From Hyphomicrobiaceae bacterium UBA4118 (GTDB taxonomy: Bacteria > Pseudomonadota > Alphaproteobacteria > Rhizobiales > Methyloligellaceae), in NCBI GenBank assembly GCA_002383105.1, contig DFXC01000144.1, forward strand, positions 28,537 through 42,493: a stretch of 13,957 nucleotides of DNA, given 5' to 3'. Position 1 is the stretch's first letter. Every line of letters begins with the position of its first letter. Made by a program: the position numbers and the translations under genes. The notes beneath the pieces were generated by a model, which worked only from the letters and a program-made list of their open reading frames with translations, had not been told where the DNA came from and searched no databases. Of the stretch, positions 7,751 through 13,957 are shown one piece after another.

Positions 7751-7752
7751 GC

Positions 7753-8631
7753 ATGTCCATCCTCGTCGATAAGAATACGCGCGTCATCTGCCAGGGCTTC
7801 ACCGGAGCGCAAGGCACCTTCCACTCCGAGCAGGCGATCGCCTACGGCACGAGGATGGTCGGCGGCGTGACGCCCGGCAAAGGCGGCACCAAGCATCTCG
7901 GTCTCCCGGTGTTCGACACCGTCAGAGAAGCCGTGGAGGCAACCGGCGCCGACGCCAGCGCCGTCTATGTGCCCCCTGCCTTCGCCGGCGACGCCATCCT
8001 CGAAGCAATCGATGCCGGTGTGCGGCTCGTGGTCTGCGTCACCGAAGGGGTGCCGGTGCTCGACATGGTCAAGGTGAAGCGCGCCCTGGGCGGGTCTTCG
8101 ACGCGCCTGATCGGCCCGAACTGCCCCGGCGTCATCACCCCTGATCAATGCAAGATCGGCATCATGCCCGGCCACATCCATAAGCCCGGGAAAGTCGGCA
8201 TCGTCTCGCGCTCAGGGACCTTGAGCTACGAGGCTGTGGCCCAGACCACGGCTGCGGGGCTCGGGCAAACGACCGTGGTCGGCGTTGGCGGCGACCCGGT
8301 CCACGGCACGAGCTTTGTCGATGCGCTTTCGATGTTCCTCGAAGACGACGCGACCGAAGCGATCGTCATGATCGGGGAGATCGGCGGCAGCGCCGAAGAG
8401 GAAGCAGCATCCTTCCTGGCAACCGCCGGCAACAAGAAACCGGTGGTCGGTTTTGTCGCAGGATCGAGCGCGCCTCCTGGCCGGCGCATGGGTCACGCCG
8501 GTGCCGTCATCTCAGGCGGCAAAGGCGACGCAAAGCACAAAATTGAGGCAATGCGCGACGCCGGCATCGTCATGGCAAACTCTCCTGCCGCTCTTGGAAC
8601 GACGCTTGCACGGGTATTACATGGAGGATGA
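7753..8631 (+). CDS. sucD: succinyl-CoA synthetase alpha subunit
   Basis: SucD is the CoA-binding, phosphohistidine-bearing alpha subunit that pairs with SucC in succinyl-CoA ligase. The 292-aa length is normal. An N-terminal CoA-binding Rossmann domain has [10 protein letters not shown] (15-24), and GPNCPG contains Cys124. The ligase half has GEIGG with Glu209 and the phosphorylated His247 in GHAGA. The gene is intact. It starts two bases after the toxin stop codon, and no Shine-Dalgarno sequence is visible in the preceding 20 bases, so its translation may depend on ribosomes finishing the toxin frame. It is separated from its partner sucC by the TA module, which is unusual because the two subunits are normally made in equal amounts from adjacent genes. 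An intrinsic terminator starts at the base after its stop. Confidence 0.97.
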   Translation: MSILVDKNTRVICQGFTGAQGTFHSEQAIAYGTRMVGGVTPGKGGTKHLGLPVFDTVREAVEATGADASAVYVPPAFAGDAILEAIDAGVRLVVCVTEGVPVLDMVKVKRALGGSSTRLIGPNCPGVITPDQCKIGIMPGHIHKPGKVGIVSRSGTLSYEAVAQTTAAGLGQTTVVGVGGDPVHGTSFVDALSMFLEDDATEAIVMIGEIGGSAEEEAASFLATAGNKKPVVGFVAGSSAPPGRRMGHAGAVISGGKGDAKHKIEAMRDAGIVMANSPAALGTTLARVLHGG

Positions 8632-8658
8632 GGCGGGCGCCCAATGCTCGCCTTTTTT
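8632..8658 (+). terminator. rho-independent terminator after sucD
   Basis: GGCGGGC (8632-8638) pairs with GCTCGCC (8646-8652), seven pairs including one G-U, around the 7-base loop GCCCAAT. It is followed directly by TTTTTT (8653-8658). It starts at the base after the sucD TGA and lies 44 bp before the sucA ATG, so it should stop or attenuate transcription into sucAB. Confidence 0.8.
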
Positions 8659-8667
8659 GCCCTTCAC

Positions 8668-8690
8668 GCCGGTGGCCTTCAACGACCGGC
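8668..8690 (+). promoter_or_regulatory. hairpin in the sucA leader, just before the RBS
   Basis: GCCGGT (8668-8673) is perfectly complementary to ACCGGC (8685-8690) with an 11-base loop. It is followed at once by AGGA (8691-8694), the probable sucA ribosome binding site. It could influence sucA translation or act with the preceding terminator as an attenuator. There is no T tract. The role is inferred only. Confidence 0.4.
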
Positions 8691-8702
8691 AGGATTGATC
8701 CG

Positions 8703-11564
8703 ATGACGAGACACGAATTGAACGACGTGTTTGCCCGCACGTCGTTCCTGCAAGGCGCCAACGCCACCTATCTCGCCGAGCTTTACGCCCGCTACCAGGA
8801 GGAGCCCGCTTCGCTCGATCCGGAGTGGCGCGCCTTCTTCGCCAGCCTCGACGACAACAAGGACGAGGTGCTGGCGGAGGCACGCGGGCCCTCATGGGCA
8901 CCCTCCAACGGCGCCGGTTTGTTGCCGGCAGTTTCGGCAGGCTCGATCACCGAGCAGCAGGCGCTAGCCGCCGCGCGCGATACTTTGGGCGCCCGCATGC
9001 TGATCCGCGCCTATCGGACGCGCGGCCATCTCGCCGCCAAGCTCGATCCGCTCGAGCTTGTCACCCGCCGCGAGCACCCCGAGCTCAGGCCCAAGACCTA
9101 CGGCTTCACCAAAGCCGACTATGACCGCCCCATCTTTATCGGCGGCGCGCTCGGGCTCGAATTCGGCACGCTGCGCGAGATCCTCGACATCCTCAAGCGC
9201 ACCTATAGCGGCCACATCGGCGCCGAATACATGTACATCTCAGATCCGGAGCAGCGCTCCTGGATCCAGGAACACATCGAAGGCCGTGAGGTCAGCTTCA
9301 CGCCGCAAGGCAAGAAGGCGATCCTGAAGAAGCTCATCGAGGCCGAGACCTTCGAGCGCTTCCTCGACGTGAAGTATACCGGCACCAAGCGCTTCGGCCT
9401 CGACGGTGGCGAATCCACGGTGCCGGCGCTCGAGCAGATCATCAAGCGCGGCGGGCAGCTCGGCGTCGGCGAGATCGTCATCGGCATGCCCCATCGCGGA
9501 CGCTTGAACGTGCTCGCCAATGTCATGGGCAAGCCCTACCGGGCGATCTTCAACGAGTTCAAGGGAGGCTCGGCCCACCCCGACGAGGTCGAGGGCTCGG
9601 GCGACGTGAAATACCATCTCGGCGCCTCCTCCGATCGCGAGTTCGACGAGAATCGCGTGCACCTGTCGCTGACCGCCAATCCCTCCCATCTCGAGATCGT
9701 CGATCCCGTCGTGCTCGGCAAGGTCAGGGCAAAGCAGGACCAACGCCACGACAAGGAGCGCAAAGAGGTGCTGCCGCTCCTCCTGCACGGCGATGCGGCC
9801 TTCGCCGGACAGGGCGTGATCGCCGAATGCTTCGGCCTGTCGGGCTTGCGCGGGCACCGCATCGGCGGCTCGCTGCACTTCATTGTCAATAATCAGATCG
9901 GCTTCACCACCGCGCCCCGCTTTGCCCGTTCCTCGCCTTACCCCTCCGACGTGGCCAAGATGATCGATGCCCCGATCTTCCACGTGAACGGCGACGACCC
10001 CGAGGCCGTGGTGCATGTGACCAAGATCGCCATCGAGTTTCGCCAGCGTTACGGCAAGCCCGTGGTCATCGACATGTTCTGCTACCGTCGTCACGGCCAT
10101 AACGAGGCTGACGAGCCGGCCTTCACCCAGCCCTTGATGTATCGCCGCATCGGCGAGCATCCGAGCGTGGTTGAGGTCTATTCCAAGCGTCTCGTCGAGG
10201 AGGGTCTTTTCGCCCGCGCCGAGATCGACCGCATGCAGGCCGACTTCCGCGCCTATCTCGAGCAGGAGTTCGCGGCGAGCGATGCCTATCGCCCCAACCG
10301 CGCCGACTGGCTCGACGGCAAATGGTCGGGCATCGGCCATGCCGAGGAAGGCGCCCGCCGCGGCGTGACCGGCGTCGACCTTGAGCTTCTCAAGGAGGTC
10401 GGCCGCAAGCTCACCACCATCCCCAAGAGCTTCACGCCGCATAAGACCATCGCCCGCATCATGGCCAATCGCCGCAAGATGATCGAGGACGGTCAAGGCA
10501 TCGACTGGTCGACCGCCGAGTCGCTCGCTTACGGCACCCTGCTCATCGAGGGCTTCCGCGTCAGGCTCTCGGGCCAGGACTCCGAGCGCGGCACCTTCTC
10601 CCAGCGCCACTCGGTGCTGATGGATCAGGAGAACGAGAAGAAATACACCCCGCTCAAGCACGTCTCCAAGAGCCAAGCGGAGTTCGAGGTGATCAACTCC
10701 ATGCTCTCCGAGGAGGCCGTGCTCGGCTTCGAGTATGGCTACAGCCTCGCCGAGCCGAACGCGCTCGTGCTGTGGGAGGCGCAGTTCGGCGATTTCGCCA
10801 ATGGCGCGCAAGTCATCATCGACCAGTTCATCTCCTCAGGTGAGCGCAAATGGCTGCGCATGTCGGGGCTCGTGCTGCTCCTGCCCCATGGCTATGAGGG
10901 CCAAGGCCCCGAGCATTCCTCGGCCCGGCTTGAGCGCTACCTCCAGCTTTGCGCCGAGGACAATTGGCAGATCGCCAACTGCACGACGCCGGCCAACTAT
11001 TTCCACGTGCTCAGGCGCCAGCTCCACCGGCAATTCCGCAAGCCTCTGGTGCTGATGACGCCGAAGTCGCTCCTTCGTCACAAGCGCGTGGTATCGACTC
11101 TTGCGCAATTCGGCCCGGACTCGAGCTTCCATCGTCTGTTGTGGGACGACGCGCAGTTCCTTCCCGGCCAGGCGATCAAGCTCGTTTCCGATGCCGAGAT
11201 CAGGCGTGTGGTGCTCTGCTCCGGCAAGGTCTATTACGATCTTTATGAGGAGCGCGAGAAGCGCGGCATCAATGACGTCTACCTGCTGCGCATGGAGCAG
11301 CTCTATCCTTTCCCCGCCCGCGCGCTGATCCAGGAGCTGTCGCGCTTCGCCCAAGCCGAGATGGAGTGGTGCCAGGAAGAGCCGAAGAACATGGGCGCTT
11401 GGAGCTTCATCGAGCCCAACCTCTCTTGGGTGCTCGAACATATCGATGCCAAGCACAAGCGCCCGCGCTATGCTGGCAGGCCCTCGTCCGCGGCGACCGC
11501 GACCGGGCTGATGAGCAAGCACACGCGTGAGCTTAAGGCGTTCCTCGACGAGGCATTGAGCTAG
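8703..11564 (+). CDS. sucA: 2-oxoglutarate dehydrogenase E1 component
   Basis: Thiamine-diphosphate-dependent E1 (EC 1.2.4.2) decarboxylates 2-oxoglutarate and transfers the succinyl group to the lipoyl arm of SucB. The protein is 953 aa. The N-terminal E2-interacting segment ([18 protein letters not shown], about 15-32) is followed by the dehydrogenase E1 domain with [11 protein letters not shown] (261-271), ANPSHLE (325-331), GDAAFAGQG (363-371), NNQIGFTT (396-403), HVNGDDPEA (427-435) and [17 protein letters not shown] (461-477). The pyrimidine-binding domain lies around 630-830 and the C-terminal domain ends at 953. The ATG at 8703, with AGGA nine bases upstream, gives the canonical N-terminus; an in-frame ATG at 8628 would overlap sucD and the terminator and is rejected. 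It lies 25 bp before sucB, so the two are surely co-transcribed. Confidence 0.97.
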   Translation: MTRHELNDVFARTSFLQGANATYLAELYARYQEEPASLDPEWRAFFASLDDNKDEVLAEARGPSWAPSNGAGLLPAVSAGSITEQQALAAARDTLGARMLIRAYRTRGHLAAKLDPLELVTRREHPELRPKTYGFTKADYDRPIFIGGALGLEFGTLREILDILKRTYSGHIGAEYMYISDPEQRSWIQEHIEGREVSFTPQGKKAILKKLIEAETFERFLDVKYTGTKRFGLDGGESTVPALEQIIKRGGQLGVGEIVIGMPHRGRLNVLANVMGKPYRAIFNEFKGGSAHPDEVEGSGDVKYHLGASSDREFDENRVHLSLTANPSHLEIVDPVVLGKVRAKQDQRHDKERKEVLPLLLHGDAAFAGQGVIAECFGLSGLRGHRIGGSLHFIVNNQIGFTTAPRFARSSPYPSDVAKMIDAPIFHVNGDDPEAVVHVTKIAIEFRQRYGKPVVIDMFCYRRHGHNEADEPAFTQPLMYRRIGEHPSVVEVYSKRLVEEGLFARAEIDRMQADFRAYLEQEFAASDAYRPNRADWLDGKWSGIGHAEEGARRGVTGVDLELLKEVGRKLTTIPKSFTPHKTIARIMANRRKMIEDGQGIDWSTAESLAYGTLLIEGFRVRLSGQDSERGTFSQRHSVLMDQENEKKYTPLKHVSKSQAEFEVINSMLSEEAVLGFEYGYSLAEPNALVLWEAQFGDFANGAQVIIDQFISSGERKWLRMSGLVLLLPHGYEGQGPEHSSARLERYLQLCAEDNWQIANCTTPANYFHVLRRQLHRQFRKPLVLMTPKSLLRHKRVVSTLAQFGPDSSFHRLLWDDAQFLPGQAIKLVSDAEIRRVVLCSGKVYYDLYEEREKRGINDVYLLRMEQLYPFPARALIQELSRFAQAEMEWCQEEPKNMGAWSFIEPNLSWVLEHIDAKHKRPRYAGRPSSAATATGLMSKHTRELKAFLDEALS

Positions 11565-11589
11565 ACTGCGGGGAGATAGGGCAGCTTCC

Positions 11590-12936
11590 ATGACGACCGA
11601 GATCCGCGTGCCGAGCTTGGGTGAATCCGTCGTCGAGGCGACGGTCGGCCAATGGTTCAAGCAGGCAGGCGACGCGGTTGCCGCCGATGAACCCCTCGTC
11701 GAGCTCGAGACCGACAAGGTGACCGTCGAGGTGCCGGCTCCGGCTTCCGGCGTGCTGGCGGAAATCTCGGCCAAGGCCGGCGATACCGTTGCCGTGGGCG
11801 CCCTCCTCGGCGCCATCGGGGAGGGTGACGGCAAGGCCAAACCGGCAAAGGCCAAGCCTGCAGCAGCTTCGTCCGACCTCGCCAGGGCCGAAGCGACCGA
11901 CGTCGCCGATGAGCCTGTTTTGCGCACCCCCAAAGCGGCAGTGGCCGAGGCCAAGAAGCTCGAGCGCGAGCCGATGCGCCGCCAGGAGGTGAGCGGCGAC
12001 GAGATGCCCCCCTCGCCTGCCGCGCGCAAGCTGCTCGCCGAGGGAGGCTTTGGGCCAAGCGAGGTGAAGGGCTCAGGCCGCCGTGGCCAAGTTTTGAAGC
12101 AGGACGTATTGGCCGGCGGCCATGCGGCTTCGACCGAGACGGGCGAGGTCGAGCACGCCGCCAAGACGCTGCTTCAGCGGGAGCGAAAGCCGAAGCCGCC
12201 CGCCTCCCCTCATGCTCCAGTGGCGACCGATGACGCTGCCCGCGAGGAGCGGGTGCGCATGACGCGGCTCCGCCAGACCATCGCCAAGCGTCTCAAGGAG
12301 GCGCAAGACATAGCCGCCATGCTCACCACGTTCAACGACGTGGACATGAGCGCGGTGATGCAGCTCCGCGCCGACTATCGCGAGGCGTTCGAGAAGAAGC
12401 ACGGGGTGAAGCTCGGCCTGATGGGCTTCTTCGTCAAAGCTGCCGTGCAGGCGCTGAAGGACATCCCCGCGGTCAACGCCGAGATCGACGGCGAGGACAT
12501 CGTCTACAAGAATTATTATCACATCGGCGTTGCCGTCGGCACCGAGCGCGGCCTCGTGGTGCCAGTGCTGCGCAATGCCGACCGCATGAGCCTCGCCGAG
12601 ATCGAAGGGGCAATCGCCGATTTCGGCGCGCGCGCGCGCGGCGGCAAGCTCGCCCTGGACGAGATGCAGGGCGGCACTTTCACCATCTCCAATGGCGGTA
12701 TCTACGGCTCACTGCTTTCGACCCCGATCCTCAATGCGCCGCAGTCGGGCATTCTCGGCATGCATCGCACCGAGCAGCGCGCGGTGGTGCGCGACGGCCA
12801 GATCGTGGCGCGGCCGATGATGTATCTCGCGCTCTCCTACGATCACCGCCTGGTCGACGGCAAGGAGGCCGTCACCTTCCTGGTGCATCTCAAGGAGTCG
12901 ATCGAGGACCCGAAGCGCTTGGTGCTCGATCTTTAA
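11590..12936 (+). CDS. sucB: dihydrolipoyllysine succinyltransferase, E2 of 2-oxoglutarate dehydrogenase
   Basis: E2o (EC 2.3.1.61) forms the core of the 2-oxoglutarate dehydrogenase complex and moves the succinyl group from lipoate to CoA. Domain order in the 448 aa is clear. A lipoyl domain (1-77) has the modified Lys43 in [10 protein letters not shown] Lys/Ala/Glu-rich linker is followed by the peripheral-subunit-binding domain (about 139-175, [12 protein letters not shown]... [11 protein letters not shown]), a second linker, and the catalytic domain (220-448). The catalytic His419 and Asp423 lie in [11 protein letters not shown]. The segment [17 protein letters not shown] has D-I where many family members have N-T, a minor change. 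GGGGAGATAGGG just upstream is the probable RBS. The partner E3 (lpd) is not adjacent; a caspase-like gene follows instead. Confidence 0.97.
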   Translation: MTTEIRVPSLGESVVEATVGQWFKQAGDAVAADEPLVELETDKVTVEVPAPASGVLAEISAKAGDTVAVGALLGAIGEGDGKAKPAKAKPAAASSDLARAEATDVADEPVLRTPKAAVAEAKKLEREPMRRQEVSGDEMPPSPAARKLLAEGGFGPSEVKGSGRRGQVLKQDVLAGGHAASTETGEVEHAAKTLLQRERKPKPPASPHAPVATDDAAREERVRMTRLRQTIAKRLKEAQDIAAMLTTFNDVDMSAVMQLRADYREAFEKKHGVKLGLMGFFVKAAVQALKDIPAVNAEIDGEDIVYKNYYHIGVAVGTERGLVVPVLRNADRMSLAEIEGAIADFGARARGGKLALDEMQGGTFTISNGGIYGSLLSTPILNAPQSGILGMHRTEQRAVVRDGQIVARPMMYLALSYDHRLVDGKEAVTFLVHLKESIEDPKRLVLDL

Positions 12937-13028
12937 TGCCTCACCAACCGGTTTTTTCGCATCTAATGGACCCGGCGCCCCCATTTGCCCCATGCTGAAG
13001 GCCCCGCAGGCAATCGAGCGATCGTCCC

Positions 13029-13957
13029 ATGCGCCTATTCAGCATTCTCCTTAGAGTTTTCGCGCTTATGGCCACGCTTACGCTGGCGCAGGCCCAAGCG
13101 CCTTCGCCCCGCGCGGCGCTCGTCATCGGCAATGCCGACTATTCCTTCGGGTCTCTCAGGAACCCGGTGAACGATGCCGAGGCCATGGCCAAGTCGCTCG
13201 GCGAGGCCGGATTCGATGTCATGGTCGCAACCGATGCCGATCAAGGCGCCATGGAGAAGGCGATCCACGCCTTCGGCGCCAAGCTGAAGGCCAAAGGCGG
13301 CGTCGGCCTGTTCTATTTTTCAGGTCACGGCGCGCAGATCAATGGCGAGAACTACCTTATCCCGGTAAGCCTTACCTCCGCGGAGGAGATCAAGAATGGC
13401 TTGGTAAGCGCGACCGAGATCGTGGACGCCATGGCCGGCGCGCATAACGGGTTGAACATCGTCATCCTCGACGCCTGCCGCAACAACCCGATGGATCCGA
13501 ACGGCGCGCACGGGCTGTCCAGAATCGACTCGAATGCCAGCCTGTTCGTCTCCTACACAACGTCGCCGGGCAGCGTGGCTCTGGATGGCGCCGGGCACAA
13601 CAGCCCTTACACCAAATATCTCTCGGAATGGATCGCGACGCCCAATCTCTCCATCGAGGACACCTTCAAGCGCACCTTGAAGGGTGTCTATCAGGACACT
13701 CATGACGAGCAGACGCCTTGGATCTCGTCGACCTTTTTCGGCGACCTCGTCTTTCGCCCCGAGGGCGCCGAGGCTGAAGAGGAGGACCAACAAGCGGGAG
13801 AGGCAGAGCAGCGGGCCACCGTGCCGACCCTTACCGGAGTCTATCGCGCGAGCGGCACCAATCCGAGCGGCAGCCAATATACCGGCATGGTGGCGCTCGC
13901 GGAGGACAACGAGGATTTCAAGCTGACCTGGTGGATCGGCAAGGACGTCGGTGACTC
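13029..13957 (+). CDS. secreted caspase-like (peptidase C14) protein, 3' end outside window
   Basis: The frame from ATG 13029 stays open to the window end (309 codons plus two bases). A signal peptide (MRLFSILLRVFALMATLTLAQA, residues 1-22) precedes a caspase p20 fold: RAALVIGNADYSFGSLRNPVNDAE at 28-51, catalytic His100 in YFSGHGAQ and catalytic Cys150 in ILDACRNNP. The dyad is intact, so it is probably an active metacaspase-like or orthocaspase-like cysteine peptidase, expected to cleave after Arg or Lys. After an acidic Glu/Gln-rich linker (about 246-263), a beta-rich module begins (LTGVYRASGTNPSGSQYTGMVAL...KLTWWIG). It resembles small beta-barrel domains of other secreted alphaproteobacterial proteins. 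No obvious RBS precedes the ATG. It lies 92 bp after sucB, and no terminator is seen between them. Confidence 0.88.
   Translation, partial: MRLFSILLRVFALMATLTLAQAQAPSPRAALVIGNADYSFGSLRNPVNDAEAMAKSLGEAGFDVMVATDADQGAMEKAIHAFGAKLKAKGGVGLFYFSGHGAQINGENYLIPVSLTSAEEIKNGLVSATEIVDAMAGAHNGLNIVILDACRNNPMDPNGAHGLSRIDSNASLFVSYTTSPGSVALDGAGHNSPYTKYLSEWIATPNLSIEDTFKRTLKGVYQDTHDEQTPWISSTFFGDLVFRPEGAEAEEEDQQAGEAEQRATVPTLTGVYRASGTNPSGSQYTGMVALAEDNEDFKLTWWIGKDVGD

Noticed and set aside
7071..7752. Insertion sequence or transposon carrying the TA genes
   Set aside because: No transposase, terminal inverted repeats or target-site duplication could be found at the module edges; the only inverted repeat is the operator-like one.
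8628..8702. Upstream in-frame start for sucA at 8628
   Set aside because: It would overlap the sucD stop and the terminator and encode an Arg/Pro-rich extension; the ATG at 8703 gives the family's normal N-terminus.
9240..10811. - strand open frame of 523 codons inside sucA
   Set aside because: Antisense shadow; sucA carries complete ThDP-binding motifs through this stretch.
10836..12164. - strand open frame of 442 codons across the sucA-sucB junction
   Set aside because: It spans two certain genes in antisense and has no RBS or domain.
12946..12957. AACCGGTTTTTT after sucB as an intrinsic terminator
   Set aside because: AACCGGTT is a palindrome with no loop, so it cannot form a usual terminator stem despite the T run.

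Overview
This window is high-GC DNA whose gene order points to an alphaproteobacterium, most likely Hyphomicrobiales (Rhizobiales). The main support is the compact order malate dehydrogenase (LDH-like type), sucC, sucD, sucA, sucB, which is typical of that class. The genus cannot be read from the sequence.

Left part (1-4654): small envelope-type genes. On the + strand lie a Tyr/Gly-rich secreted 90-aa protein behind a possible EcfG-type promoter, and a probable frameshifted short gene (489-694). On the - strand lie a 407-aa secreted protein of unknown function and a 56-aa membrane peptide. Next come a secreted single-domain cupin (+), a four-helix DUF4383-like membrane protein (-), and a Yip1-family membrane protein with a soluble C-terminal domain (+).

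Central part (4861-12936): a TCA-cycle cluster of mdh, sucC, sucD, sucA (2-oxoglutarate dehydrogenase E1) and sucB (E2). Every enzyme looks intact, with catalytic residues present. Together they convert 2-oxoglutarate to succinyl-CoA (SucAB), then to succinate with nucleotide triphosphate formation (SucCD), and later malate to oxaloacetate (Mdh). The E3 subunit gene (lpd) is not in the window.

The most unusual feature is a complete VapBC-type toxin-antitoxin module (ribbon-helix-helix-like antitoxin plus PIN-domain RNase) between sucC and sucD, whose products are two subunits of one enzyme. The module has its own lower-GC leader. An 11-bp perfect inverted repeat there ends on the antitoxin ATG and overlaps a plausible promoter whose predicted start is the A of that ATG. 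The toxin stop lies 2 bp before the sucD ATG, which has no visible Shine-Dalgarno sequence, so sucD translation may be coupled to toxin translation. A strong intrinsic terminator starts at the base after the sucD stop, so the cluster may be split into mdh/sucC/TA/sucD and sucAB segments, or attenuated between them.

Right end (13029-13957): a secreted caspase-like (peptidase C14) protein with an intact His/Cys dyad, cut off by the window end. No rRNA, tRNA, CRISPR array, transposase or insertion sequence was seen.
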